The notes: generated by a model from the letters alone, not told the origin. A stretch of 33,008 nt of DNA from Planctomycetota bacterium (GCA_019456195.1 VRUK01000064.1:1-33008); one strand, 5' to 3'; shown: positions 17,263 through 25,575, counted from the first letter of the stretch. Made by a program: numbers and translations.

Positions 17263-17271
17263 ACGTAATTA

Positions 17272-18327
17272 TCAATCGCCTTTTTTACTATAATCACCGT
17301 ATTCTCGTACGGCATCGAACATAGCAAGGACATTTTCAACGGGAGTTTCTTCGAGAATTGTGTCATGGCTGGCGCCGGCGATATATCCCCCACCTGGTGC
17401 CATTATATCAAGCACTTTGCGCGACTGAGCGGAAACCGTATCCAGTGTGCCTTCAATAAGTACGCGATGTGAATCGATTGCGCCGTTGAATAGAATCCTG
17501 TCTCCGAAATCAGCCTTGAGCTTTTTCAGATCCATCCCATAGCAAGACGGCTGAATCGCATGCAAACCGTCAAGACCGGCTTCAATCAGCATCGGAATCA
17601 ACGGAGCAAAACCACCGCAGCAGTGAAGCTGAACTTTCAAATGATAGGAATGGCCAAGGTCAATGAGCCTTTTAAGATGAGGCAGGATAAATCGCATAAA
17701 AAGGGCAGGACTCAGCAGAGGGCCGGTTTGACTTCCAAAATCATTACCGATGAAAAATATATCAATATCGTCGGCGGCGGCATCGAATATTCGCCGGCTG
17801 ACCTCCGCGTAATAATCAACCATGTATTGCATTACAGAATCGACAAACTCCGGCTCGTCATACATTTTCATATAAAGATTTTCCATACCAAACAGATCGA
17901 TAGCATCATGCCAGAACGGTGACCAGTCGCCGCCAAGAATTGCATATTGTCCCTTGTAAGCCTGCGCATCTGCTTTTATTTTCGAGACATTCATTAAATT
18001 CGGGTCGGGCCAGGGATAATCGTGCACCTGTTGTATCGCGGCATTTGCCAGTGGATGGCTCATCGGCTGACCATAACCCATCCCCTGTCTTTCAATTCCG
18101 AATATTGTTCTCGATGTGGCACCCTCAGACAGTGGAAATTCCGGCCCATCATATTCGGCGAATACTCGCCGGAAATCATCCCCGAATCGTACACGCAGAC
18201 CTTCATCATCAAGTTTAAGCTCACGTTTCGCTTTTTGCCAGAATTCGACCGATGCCCCGCACCAGCAAGGCACACGGTCTGGTTCGGCGTGTTCAAACGC
18301 CGTTAGAACACGCTGTCGTGAAGTCAT
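17272..18327 (-). CDS. Uroporphyrinogen-decarboxylase-superfamily protein, paralogue 1
   Basis: A 351-residue TIM-barrel protein of the UroD superfamily, which includes corrinoid methyltransferases (MtaA/MtbA/CmuA types) as well as heme enzymes. It opens with TSRQRVLTAFEHAEPDRVP, typical of the non-heme branch. The metal-site motif is QLHCCGG with H235 and C237. At the position where MtaA-like enzymes have a third Cys ligand near the C-terminus it has GASH (318-321). The motif PVENVLAMFDAVREYG ends the fold. ATG at 18327 is chosen over a TTG at 18333, with GAGGTGG 10 bases upstream. True heme synthesis is unlikely given the sugar-transport neighbours. It converges with the condensing enzyme across 9 bases. 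Confidence 0.88.
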   Translation of the reverse strand: MTSRQRVLTAFEHAEPDRVPCWCGASVEFWQKAKRELKLDDEGLRVRFGDDFRRVFAEYDGPEFPLSEGATSRTIFGIERQGMGYGQPMSHPLANAAIQQVHDYPWPDPNLMNVSKIKADAQAYKGQYAILGGDWSPFWHDAIDLFGMENLYMKMYDEPEFVDSVMQYMVDYYAEVSRRIFDAAADDIDIFFIGNDFGSQTGPLLSPALFMRFILPHLKRLIDLGHSYHLKVQLHCCGGFAPLIPMLIEAGLDGLHAIQPSCYGMDLKKLKADFGDRILFNGAIDSHRVLIEGTLDTVSAQSRKVLDIMAPGGGYIAGASHDTILEETPVENVLAMFDAVREYGDYSKKGD

Positions 18328-18386
18328 ATCCAATGAACCACCTCTTATTCAATTTTACCTTTGCTATGCAACTTAAGTTTTCCATG

Positions 18387-18395
18387 TGTTATAAT
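18387..18395 (+). promoter_or_regulatory. Extended -10 promoter candidate for the sugar-transport operon
   Basis: TGTTATAAT contains a perfect TATAAT at 18390-18395 preceded by TGn, the extended -10 motif. Only a weak -35 (TGCAAC at 18367) is present at 17-base spacing, which extended -10 promoters can tolerate. It lies about 155 bases before the ATPase gene and upstream of the UroD remnant. Confidence 0.45.
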
Positions 18396-18434
18396 ACCAG
18401 AATGAGCCATACGATTTCAAGCTGCTTGATGAAT

Positions 18435-18548
18435 ATCGGTCACCAGATAAAGAACAATATACAAACATCTCTCGAAAATATTCTTGCCATGTTCGATGTC
18501 TTTCGAGAATATGGTATCTTAGAAAAAGATAAACTTGTGGATGATTAA
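18435..18548 (+). pseudogene. C-terminal remnant of a third UroD-superfamily gene
   Basis: Thirty-seven codons ending in TAA encode the tail of a UroD-type protein; TSLENILAMFDVFREYG is readable. It matches PVENVLAMFDAVREYG near the end of the minus-strand paralogue next door. Nothing of the barrel or the metal site remains upstream in the same frame. The stop codon directly abuts the ATG of the sugar ABC ATPase, so the lost gene was probably the first of that operon, on the opposite strand from its surviving neighbour. Confidence 0.7.
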
Positions 18549-20057
18549 ATGTCTTCGAATGATTGTGAAATCCTGCGCATGCAGGACATCGTGAAGGAAT
18601 TTTCAGGTACGCGGGTGCTTGACGAAGTGGATTTCGATGTCCGCGGCGGCGAGATACATGCGCTCATCGGTGAGAATGGCGCAGGAAAATCAACGCTAAT
18701 GAACGTGCTTGCTGGTCGGTTTGACGACTACGGTGGTAGTATAAGATTTGACGGCCGTGATGTCAGAATTTGCAATCCCCACCAAGCGCGTGATATGGGT
18801 ATTGCCGTTATCTACCAGGAGCTGAGCGTACTGCCTAATTTTACCGTGGCTGAGAATATTATGCTCGGTGACGAGAAGGCAAGGCACTGGACACGGAAAA
18901 TGGACAGAGCCTCCATCAGTGACGAAGCATCCAAAGCAATTAAGTATCTGCGCTTCGATCTGGATCCTGATGAACCGGTAAGCAGGCTAAGTAAGGCCCG
19001 GCAATGCCTGGTTGAGATTGCCAGCGCTGTACGCCGCAATGCCAAGCTGCTTGTATTCGATGAGCCCACCGCATCCTTAGGCAGTGAAGATATCGACAAA
19101 CTATTCCAGGTAATCAAAGATCTCAGGTACAAAGGGCTGGCGATTGTGTATATTTCACATCGATTGGGAGAGCTGCCCCAGATAGCCGACCGCGTCACCG
19201 TACTTCGTGACGGCAAAGTAGCAGGCACCAAAAGCATCAACGAATGCGAAATATCAGATCTGACTCGTATGATGCTCGGACACGATTTGGGCGAGATCTT
19301 TCCCCAAAAAACAAATCACCCTGGAAAAACCATCCTTAAGATAAACGGCCTGAGCAGCCCGGGAATCTTTGAAAACATCTCTTTCGAGCTTCGCGAGGGT
19401 GAAATTTTAGGCATCGCCGGGCTGGTCGGTTCGGGGCGCACCGAAATTGTCCGCGCCATCTTCGGAGCGGATAAAGCTTGCGGAGAAGTTGAATTTCGAG
19501 GCAAGCCCATTCCAGTACGCTCTCCTAATCTCTGTTGTGCTATGGGAATAGGTATGGTCCCGGAGAATCGCAAGCTTGAGGGCAACATCACGGGCAGACC
19601 GGTTTGTGAGAATCTCAACATAAGCATCCTCGAACGGCTCTCCGGTGCTTTCGGTTTTCAGTCGCAGCGACGCCTCGCCAACCACGCCCGATGTATGATT
19701 GAAAGGATGAGTGTTGACCCACCCGATTTGAAGATGGAAATACAAAGTCTCAGCGGTGGTAATCAACAAAAGGTCGTTGTCGGTCGCTGGCTGGCAGTCG
19801 ATTCGAATGTGATTATTTTCGACGAGCCCACTCAGGGTATCGACATTGGCACTAAGGCGCAGATGTACAGACTTATTATGGATTTGGCCTGCGAGGGAAA
19901 GGCAATAATTCTCATCTCATCTGAGCTGATAGAGATTACCAAACTGGCTGACCGCATCCTGGTTATTCGAAATGGCAGGCTGGTGCGGGAAATGCCTGAA
20001 ACTGAAACCGACGAGGATAAACTTTTTGCCGAATGTGCAGGAAAGGACAAAGGCTGA
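18549..20057 (+). CDS. Sugar ABC importer ATPase with two nucleotide-binding domains (RbsA/MglA-like)
   Basis: A 502-residue tandem ATPase of the CUT2 carbohydrate family. The first half has Walker A GENGAGKS (41-48), an altered signature LSKARQ (147-152) and Walker B VFDEPTAS (169-176). The second half has the degenerate Walker A GLVGSGRTE (291-299) usual for this family, a good signature LSGGNQQK (401-408) and IIFDEPTQGID (422-432). CUT2 systems import ribose, galactose, xylose, rhamnose or autoinducer-2. The permease ATG directly abuts this gene's stop. It starts immediately after the UroD remnant's stop codon with little room for its own ribosome site. Confidence 0.95.
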   Translation: MSSNDCEILRMQDIVKEFSGTRVLDEVDFDVRGGEIHALIGENGAGKSTLMNVLAGRFDDYGGSIRFDGRDVRICNPHQARDMGIAVIYQELSVLPNFTVAENIMLGDEKARHWTRKMDRASISDEASKAIKYLRFDLDPDEPVSRLSKARQCLVEIASAVRRNAKLLVFDEPTASLGSEDIDKLFQVIKDLRYKGLAIVYISHRLGELPQIADRVTVLRDGKVAGTKSINECEISDLTRMMLGHDLGEIFPQKTNHPGKTILKINGLSSPGIFENISFELREGEILGIAGLVGSGRTEIVRAIFGADKACGEVEFRGKPIPVRSPNLCCAMGIGMVPENRKLEGNITGRPVCENLNISILERLSGAFGFQSQRRLANHARCMIERMSVDPPDLKMEIQSLSGGNQQKVVVGRWLAVDSNVIIFDEPTQGIDIGTKAQMYRLIMDLACEGKAIILISSELIEITKLADRILVIRNGRLVREMPETETDEDKLFAECAGKDKG

Positions 20058-21095
20058 ATGAGTAAAGATGCCAACAAGCCCGGCGCCGGAGGAACTCGAA
20101 GAATCCTTTCATTTAAGAAACTGCAACAGGCTTCCATCCTGATTCTGCTGGCAGTTCTGTGTGCGTTTGCTTCTTTCAGAAGCCCAACGTTTTTTAGCTG
20201 GACTAATCTTGTTGACAACCTTCTGACAAATGCCGCAGCACTGGGGATTATAGCCATCGGCATGACCTTTGTAATGATAGCAGGCGGATTTGACTTGTCC
20301 GTAGCATCCAACACCGCTGTATGCAGTGTGGTTCTTGTATTGACTATGGACAGCCTTTCGTCTTATGGTGCTGTGGTAGCGATTTCAGCGGCATTGCTAT
20401 TAACAGCTCTGGTTGGGATTAGCCTCGGTGCAATTAACGGTGTGCTTATCGCCCGGGTAGGAGTGAATCCTTTTGTGGTAACGCTCAGCACAATGCTGGT
20501 TTTTCGCGGCATAGCGCTTATCCTTACCCGTGGCGGCCAGGCCAAACAGGTTGCCGACATTGCTCTGCGCAATCAGTTTAGCTGGATTTACGATGCCCAA
20601 ATTCCGATTTTCGGGCAAAGCTATCAAATTTCTATGCCGATTGTGCTCTTCCTTGTGGTCTTTTGTATCGGTACCTACCTGCTGAAGTTCACGCGTTTCG
20701 GGCATTATATTTTTGCTATAGGCGGTAACGAGGAGGCCGCCTGGCTGGCAGGTGTAAATACTCACAGGATAAAGATGATTAGCTATATGCTTTGCGGCTT
20801 GACTTGTGCTATAGCCGCAACCATATTTCTGGCTATGACTGCAACCGCCCAGGCGGAAAGCCACATGGGCAAGGAACTGGATGTTATCGCCAGCGTGATT
20901 GTCGGCGGCACACCATTGGGCGGCGGCAGCGGCGGCCTGACCTCAACGCTGACCGGTGTGCTTTTACTGCGGGTGATTGACAACCTTTTGACGCAGTTCA
21001 GCGTCGGAGCAGAATACCGAAAGGTTATTACAGGTCTGATTATTGTTATTGTTGTAACTGTTGATGTACTGGCCAAGAAACGCAGCCGCAAGTAG
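20058..21095 (+). CDS. Sugar ABC importer permease (RbsC-like)
   Basis: A 345-residue integral membrane protein with about 8-10 hydrophobic segments, in the BPD_transp_2 family. Recognisable motifs are ALGIIAIGMTFVMIAGGFDLSV near the second helix, GAINGVLIARVGVNPFVVTL, FTRFGHYIFAIGGNEEAAWLAGVN, and the late VIVGGTPLGGGSGG. One permease gene only is present, so the transporter should be a homodimer in the membrane. The first codon follows the ATPase stop directly. Substrate specificity cannot be assigned from this subunit, but the mutarotase downstream points to a deoxysugar. Confidence 0.94.
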   Translation: MSKDANKPGAGGTRRILSFKKLQQASILILLAVLCAFASFRSPTFFSWTNLVDNLLTNAAALGIIAIGMTFVMIAGGFDLSVASNTAVCSVVLVLTMDSLSSYGAVVAISAALLLTALVGISLGAINGVLIARVGVNPFVVTLSTMLVFRGIALILTRGGQAKQVADIALRNQFSWIYDAQIPIFGQSYQISMPIVLFLVVFCIGTYLLKFTRFGHYIFAIGGNEEAAWLAGVNTHRIKMISYMLCGLTCAIAATIFLAMTATAQAESHMGKELDVIASVIVGGTPLGGGSGGLTSTLTGVLLLRVIDNLLTQFSVGAEYRKVITGLIIVIVVTVDVLAKKRSRK

Positions 21096-21139
21096 TATTT
21101 GTCATAAATACAAATAAGATAAGAAAGGAAAACTTCAGG

Positions 21140-22075
21140 ATGAAATTCATCAAAGTAATCAGTATCGTGGCTGGAGTTATGGCGATCCTGATTGTCGTAG
21201 CGTGCGGCTGCAAAGATCGCGGACCGCGAAAACAACAGATTGGATTTTTGATGACGCTGGATCACCCCTACTGGCAAAACATGCGTCTTGGAGCAAAGGA
21301 CGAGGCCCGGAAACTCGGCATCGATGTCACAATCCTCAACGCTACGGAAGACCCGGTCCTCCAAATCGAGCAGATAAAAGAAATTATTGCCAAACGCGTG
21401 GATGTGGTCTGCCTGGTGCCAATGAAGAAAGAACCACTGGTGCGAGGCGTGCAGATGCTCAACCGCAGCAAAATTCCCGTCATTATTGTCAACCGTGAGA
21501 TCGGTGCCGATTGCGAATATATCTGCTACACGGGCACTGATACCTATGCCGGTGCAGTGACTTCGGCGAAGATTCTGGCCGAAGCAATGGGCTCAAAGGG
21601 CCAGATCGTTGAATTACACCAGCATCTTGGAACCGGGCCTGAGGTTGCGAGGAGCAATGCCCTGCGTGACGTGCTTAAGGACTATCCAAACATCAAATCC
21701 ATAGCACGCATTCCACACAGAGGTGAACGCGACATTGTAAAGACTGAAATGCAGACCCTACTGCAAAAGTACCCCAATCTCAGTGGCGTCTATGCTCATG
21801 GAGACAACTTCGCTATCGCTGCGGCACAGGTATGCCAAAAGGTCGGACGCACAGACATCAAAATTGTAGGTATGGGCGGCAGCAAAGAAGCGATAGAGGC
21901 AATCAAGCAGGGAATACTTACGGGAACCAGCTATCAGCAGCCAGAGGAAGAAGGCCGCAGTGCAATTCGCCTGGCAGTCAAGTATCTTCAGGGCGAAAAA
22001 CTCGACAAGGCCTATCCGGTCAGTTGTCCACCTATAACAAGAGAGAATGCCGACCAGTTTAAAGGGCAGTTCTAA
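21140..22075 (+). CDS. Sugar-binding lipoprotein of the ABC importer (RbsB-like)
   Basis: A 311-residue periplasmic binding protein of the Peripla_BP_4 type. The signal peptide is lipoprotein-like (GVMAILIVVAC, lipidated Cys near residue 22, with another Cys at 24). The mature protein shows the usual pattern: QIGFLMTLDHPYWQNMRLGA, then ARKLGIDVTILNA, QIKEIIAKRVDVVCLVP and an IPVIIVNREI strand. The late segment GVYAHGDNFAIAAAQ has the Asp/Asn ligand pattern of the ribose/rhamnose group. AAAGGAAAA lies upstream of the ATG. Anchoring by lipid fits a cell envelope where binding proteins sit on the cytoplasmic membrane. Confidence 0.93.
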   Translation: MKFIKVISIVAGVMAILIVVACGCKDRGPRKQQIGFLMTLDHPYWQNMRLGAKDEARKLGIDVTILNATEDPVLQIEQIKEIIAKRVDVVCLVPMKKEPLVRGVQMLNRSKIPVIIVNREIGADCEYICYTGTDTYAGAVTSAKILAEAMGSKGQIVELHQHLGTGPEVARSNALRDVLKDYPNIKSIARIPHRGERDIVKTEMQTLLQKYPNLSGVYAHGDNFAIAAAQVCQKVGRTDIKIVGMGGSKEAIEAIKQGILTGTSYQQPEEEGRSAIRLAVKYLQGEKLDKAYPVSCPPITRENADQFKGQF

Positions 22076-22099
22076 TAACATTGAAAGGAGAATATTGTA

Positions 22100-22522
22100 A
22101 TGAGAAATTGCACGAAGTTTATGATAGTCACCACAGCATTACTGGCCCTTAGCTCTATATTTGCCGGATGTGCTCAGCAAAAGGTAACACGCTATGGCAG
22201 CGTCATCGGGCTAAGAGCGGAAAAACTTGAAGAATATAAGGAGCTGCATGCGGCTGTCTGGCCGGGAGTACTCAAAAAAATAAAAGAGTGTAATATCCGC
22301 AATTACTCTATTTATCTCGGTGAACTGGAAAAAGGCCAATATTATCTTTTCGGATACTTCGAATATACTGGTGACGACTTCAAAGCCGATATGGACAAAA
22401 TGGCTGCCGACCCCACAACACAGAAATGGTGGACATTCTGCGAACCCTGCCAGGCTCCGATACCAATACGAAAAGAGGGCGAGTGGTGGGCCAATATGGA
22501 AGAAGTATTTCATCAGGACTAA
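22100..22522 (+). CDS. Lipoprotein form of L-rhamnose mutarotase (RhaM/YiiL-like)
   Basis: The mature domain (about residues 30-140) matches L-rhamnose mutarotase, which interconverts the alpha and beta anomers. Compared with my memory of E. coli RhaM, the catalytic block EEYKELHAAVWPG keeps Tyr46 and His50, RNYSIYLGE matches the HNYAIYLD strand, and KWWTF matches the paired tryptophans. Unlike the cytoplasmic enzyme of about 104 residues, this 140-residue protein has a lipoprotein signal (FMIVTTALLALSSIFAGC, Cys24). It should therefore act outside the cytoplasm. It lies 24 bases after the binding-protein gene with GAAAGGAG before its ATG, so it is part of the importer operon. This favours rhamnose or a related 6-deoxysugar as the cargo. 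Confidence 0.88.
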   Translation: MRNCTKFMIVTTALLALSSIFAGCAQQKVTRYGSVIGLRAEKLEEYKELHAAVWPGVLKKIKECNIRNYSIYLGELEKGQYYLFGYFEYTGDDFKADMDKMAADPTTQKWWTFCEPCQAPIPIRKEGEWWANMEEVFHQD

Positions 22523-22549
22523 TTCATTCAGAAAATTGGGAATTTAACA

Positions 22550-23662
22550 ATGACATCAAAAGAACGTATGATGCTTGCGTTGAACAGGGAAAAGCCTGAC
22601 CGTCTGCCGGTCTCATTACACCAGTGGCAACAGTACCACCTGGACAAGTATCTGGGCGGGATGAGCGACATGGATGCATTTGAGAAGTTCGGCTTCGATG
22701 CACAGGCCCAGTACTTCGGTGACGTAGGCCAGACACAGCTGCAAAGTGCGGCACTAAAATCATCCACGCCCAACTGGAGGATTGAGCCGGAGGTTATCAG
22801 CAGCGACCCGGACAATCGCGCTGTCAATTATACCATCCACACTCCGGAAGGCACTCTTACCTATAAAAACGCCGGCGACAGGAAAACCACATGGGTAACC
22901 GAATATATGGTCAAGCAAGATGAAGATATCAGGCTTATTGGAAAATATATGCCGGTACCTACTCTAAGCCTGGAACCCGTCAGCAAGTTATACAATCAGC
23001 TTGGTGACCGTGGGATTTTGCGTGGATTCGTCTGGGGCGACCAGGCAGGCTGCTGGCAGCACGCCTGCTGCCTGATGGATGTTAACGAGTTGCTCCTTGC
23101 CTGTTTTGATAAGCCGGATTGGGTGCATGAGTTCCTGAGTTACCTGTTGGAAAAGAAGTTGCTGTTCATCGAATCTATGAAAGGAGCAAAATTTGACCTG
23201 GTTGAGACCGGCGGCGGCGCTTCATCCTCAACTCTTATTTCTCCGGATCTGCATAAGGAATTCTGCACACCCTATGACCGTAAAATTCACGATTGCCTCC
23301 ACGATTTGGGATTCAAGATCAGCTATCACACCTGTGGCGGGACATTGGGAATCGAAGAGATGATTGTCGCTAACGGATGTGATGCATCCGAGACTTTAGC
23401 ACCAACCAGCATCGGCGGCAATCAGGAGCCATGGGAGTTCGCAGCAAAGGTGGGCAACCGCCTGGCGCTTATCGGGGGATTGGATCAGTTCAGTATTCTT
23501 ACCAACGGCACAAAAGAAGATATTCGGGCGAAAGTGCACGAACTTTTTGAAAAAGTCGGCCACAACGGTGGATATATCTGTGCCGCATGTGACCACTTCT
23601 TTGAGACACCCATCGAGAACCTTAAAGTATTTGCTGACGCTGCAAAAGAATGTGTTTATTAA
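22550..23662 (+). CDS. Uroporphyrinogen-decarboxylase-superfamily protein, paralogue 2
   Basis: A 370-residue protein of the non-heme UroD branch, beginning TSKERMMLALNREKPDRLPV. The metal motif is YHTCGG with H260 and C262. A further Cys pair lies at C344 and C347 (GGYICAACDHF), where corrinoid methyltransferases have their third zinc ligand; paralogue 1 lacks it. PIENLKVFADAAKE closes the fold. It is the last gene of the importer operon, 27 bases after the mutarotase. The role may be methyl transfer or an unassigned step in sugar metabolism. No corrinoid protein or activase is visible nearby. The two paralogues are clearly diverged in their N-terminal halves. Confidence 0.88.
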   Translation: MTSKERMMLALNREKPDRLPVSLHQWQQYHLDKYLGGMSDMDAFEKFGFDAQAQYFGDVGQTQLQSAALKSSTPNWRIEPEVISSDPDNRAVNYTIHTPEGTLTYKNAGDRKTTWVTEYMVKQDEDIRLIGKYMPVPTLSLEPVSKLYNQLGDRGILRGFVWGDQAGCWQHACCLMDVNELLLACFDKPDWVHEFLSYLLEKKLLFIESMKGAKFDLVETGGGASSSTLISPDLHKEFCTPYDRKIHDCLHDLGFKISYHTCGGTLGIEEMIVANGCDASETLAPTSIGGNQEPWEFAAKVGNRLALIGGLDQFSILTNGTKEDIRAKVHELFEKVGHNGGYICAACDHFFETPIENLKVFADAAKECVY

Positions 23663-23769
23663 CATTGTCTTTGTGAGTATTATAGATATCTATTGAAGTT
23701 AGTGTTATCGAAAATATCTTGTACAACATTTGGTTTATTGTGACAAAATTGCAGATTTCAGAAAAAAAG

Positions 23770-23798
23770 TGGACTCTTTTTGGCCTACCTTATATACT
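23770..23798 (+). promoter_or_regulatory. Sigma-70-like promoter candidate upstream of the Gfo/Idh gene
   Basis: TGGACT (23770-23775) and TATACT (23793-23798) are separated by 17 bases and match consensus at 4 and 5 positions. The start of transcription would be near 23805, giving a leader of about 93 bases. The gap between the UroD gene and the Gfo/Idh gene (23663-23897) has no other strong signal. Confidence 0.4.
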
Positions 23799-23830
23799 GA
23801 ACTGGAAGTTACTACAAAGTAGGATTTATT

Positions 23831-23842
23831 CTCCTTAAGGAG
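23831..23842 (+). promoter_or_regulatory. Palindrome containing a Shine-Dalgarno sequence
   Basis: CTCCTTAAGGAG is a perfect 12-base palindrome. Its right half holds AAGGAG, 11 bases before the ATG of the small ORF at 23854. As RNA, CTCC and GGAG could pair around a TTAA loop and hide the ribosome site; alternatively it is a protein-binding site. Confidence 0.4.
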
Positions 23843-23853
23843 TTCCTAAGACT

Positions 23854-23898
23854 ATGAACAATGTTTTACGCATGGCTTTAACTGATGGAGGTAACTAA
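23854..23898 (+). CDS. Possible 14-codon leader peptide coupled to the Gfo/Idh gene
   Basis: The ORF reads MNNVLRMALTDGGN and stops with TAA at 23896-23898, whose last base is the first base of the next gene's ATG. It has its own AAGGAG upstream, and the GGAGG of the next gene lies within its last codons. This arrangement would permit translational coupling. The peptide has no run of a single amino acid that would suggest classical attenuation, so it may be chance. Confidence 0.3.
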   Translation: MNNVLRMALTDGGN

Positions 23899-25208
23899 TG
23901 AAACGTCGTACATTTCTTAAACAAAGCACAATGACCGGAGCAGGCTTGGTAATTCTAAAATCTGGCATCCTAAAGGCAGGCAATTCACCAAATGAAAAGC
24001 TCAATATCGCCGTTATCGGTGTTGCCGGTCGAGGTGGTTCAAACTTGGGCAACGTCAAGAGTGAGAATATCGTCGCCCTGTGCGATGTGAACTCAAAAAA
24101 TCTTGCAGCAGCAGCAAAAAAGTTCCCCAGGGCCAAAACATATGTTGACTGGAGGCGATGTCTCGACCAGAGGAATATTGATGCCGTCGTCTGCTCGACG
24201 ACCGATCATACTCATGCCTTCGTCAATGTCTGGGCTATGAATCGCGGTAAACATGTTTACTGTGAAAAGCCCTTAGCCAACTCCGTAGAAGAAGCACGCA
24301 TGGTTCGCAAAACATACCTCAAGAACAAACACAAAATAGCAACGCAGATGGGCACTCAGATACACGCCTCGGACAATTATCGTCGTATGGTCGAGCTTAT
24401 TAAGAGCGGTGCAATTGGAACCGTAAAAGAAGCCCGCGTCTGGTGCAGCCGGATGCCAATAGGGGGCAGCTATCTACCGGGCGGCACACCCGTCCCTGAC
24501 CATATCAACTGGGACCTATGGATTGGTCCGTCAAAGATGCATCCCTATAATCCGGACTATTTCAAAGGCTGCCTTGGATGGAACCCTTACTGGGACTTCG
24601 GCAGCGGACAGATTGGGGATATGGGCAGCCATATGATGGACATGGCGTGCTGGGCGCTTGACCTGAAACTTGCCACAACCTGCGAAGCGGCCGGAACTCC
24701 AGTCAACACGGATACATGTCCACAGTGGCTCACAGCCGAGTGGGACCATCCGGCCAATGATTGGCGACCGGCTGTCAAGGTTTTCTGGTATGACGGCGGC
24801 AAAAAGCCGGGGATGCCGGCAGAGGCATTTAACCGCGAAAAATTGTTTAAGGGCGTCCTGTTCAAGGGTGACAAGGGCTGGCTTCTGGCCGATTACGGCT
24901 ACAGAATTCTGATGCCAAAAACCGATAGCGATATGACACAATACAACTCGCCGAAACCAAAGGATTTAATTCCACCTTCGCCAGGTCACCATAATGAGTG
25001 GATAATCGCGTGCAAAACGGGCAAACCTACGCTTTGCAACTTCGATTATTCCGGTGCGCTAATCGAAAACAATATGCTTGCACTGGTCGCATACCGTGTG
25101 GGCAGGAAACTTCAGTGGGATGCCAAAAACTTAAAGGCCACCAACTGTCCCGAAGCTGATCAGTATATCCGTAAAACTTATAGGAGAGGATGGGTACTGA
25201 ACGGATAG
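23898..25208 (+). CDS. Tat-exported Gfo/Idh/MocA-family oxidoreductase
   Basis: A 436-residue NAD(P)-dependent oxidoreductase or glycosidase-like member of the glucose-fructose oxidoreductase family. A twin-arginine signal opens the protein (MKRRTFLKQSTMTGAGLVIL). The Rossmann glycine motif is IGVAGRGGSN (40-49), followed by ALCDVN. The family motif YCEKPLANS has E123-K124-P125. The C-terminal half has the typical DWDLWIGP-like segment (INWDLWIGPSKMHPYNP) and GQIGDMGSHMMDMACW. Export with bound cofactor is expected, as for the founding periplasmic enzyme. GGAGG lies 6 bases before the ATG. The substrate is unknown; proximity to the deoxysugar importer suggests a sugar. Confidence 0.93.
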   Translation: MKRRTFLKQSTMTGAGLVILKSGILKAGNSPNEKLNIAVIGVAGRGGSNLGNVKSENIVALCDVNSKNLAAAAKKFPRAKTYVDWRRCLDQRNIDAVVCSTTDHTHAFVNVWAMNRGKHVYCEKPLANSVEEARMVRKTYLKNKHKIATQMGTQIHASDNYRRMVELIKSGAIGTVKEARVWCSRMPIGGSYLPGGTPVPDHINWDLWIGPSKMHPYNPDYFKGCLGWNPYWDFGSGQIGDMGSHMMDMACWALDLKLATTCEAAGTPVNTDTCPQWLTAEWDHPANDWRPAVKVFWYDGGKKPGMPAEAFNREKLFKGVLFKGDKGWLLADYGYRILMPKTDSDMTQYNSPKPKDLIPPSPGHHNEWIIACKTGKPTLCNFDYSGALIENNMLALVAYRVGRKLQWDAKNLKATNCPEADQYIRKTYRRGWVLNG

Positions 25209-25270
25209 GGCATGTATTCTTTTGGATCCCTCAGATTAAAAATCAAAGAAAGGTAGTCTTCGAAACCAAT

Positions 25271-25299
25271 GTCGGATTTATTAACTTAATAAACCCGAC
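25271..25299 (+). terminator. Hairpin downstream of the Gfo/Idh gene, possible terminator
   Basis: Arms of 13 bases (GTCGGATTTATTA and TAATAAACCCGAC) pair at 12 positions around a 3-base loop. It lies 63 bases after the stop codon. There is no T-run downstream, so it may be a processing or stability element rather than an intrinsic terminator. The rest of the 25209-25493 spacer is AT-rich with no gene I can support. Confidence 0.4.
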
Positions 25300-25493
25300 T
25301 GCATAAGTGGTTATAGGTTTCTATATCTTTTATTTTGATAAATTGATGGAAATCAATTATTATCTCTTCTATGGGTGAGGTAGAGAACTTAGAATGACCA
25401 GCCTAAAGGGGTAGAGTTTGTGATATGTTGGCAGCAAGGATGTGCGACAAAGTACAAAAGGATTTTTCATTTCATTCAATGGCTAAATGACTA

Positions 25494-25522
25494 TTGACTA
25501 TGGGTATTGGTCTATTTACTAT
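25494..25522 (+). promoter_or_regulatory. Sigma-70-like promoter candidate for the mlaE-mlaF pair
   Basis: TTGACT (25494-25499) and TACTAT (25517-25522) are 17 bases apart and match consensus at 5 and 4 positions. Transcription would start near 25529. That leaves only about 11 bases before an ATG at 25540 but about 47 before the ATG at 25576, which favours the latter start. Confidence 0.42.
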
Positions 25523-25575
25523 TATAGCTCAGAAGTGGAATGTGTCCTGATATTTTGGTTTTGGAGCAGAATACC

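Noticed and set aside
17272..18327. Heme-pathway uroporphyrinogen decarboxylase (hemE)
   Set aside because: The H-x-C metal motif, the divergent N-terminus and the sugar-transport context fit the non-heme branch of the superfamily.
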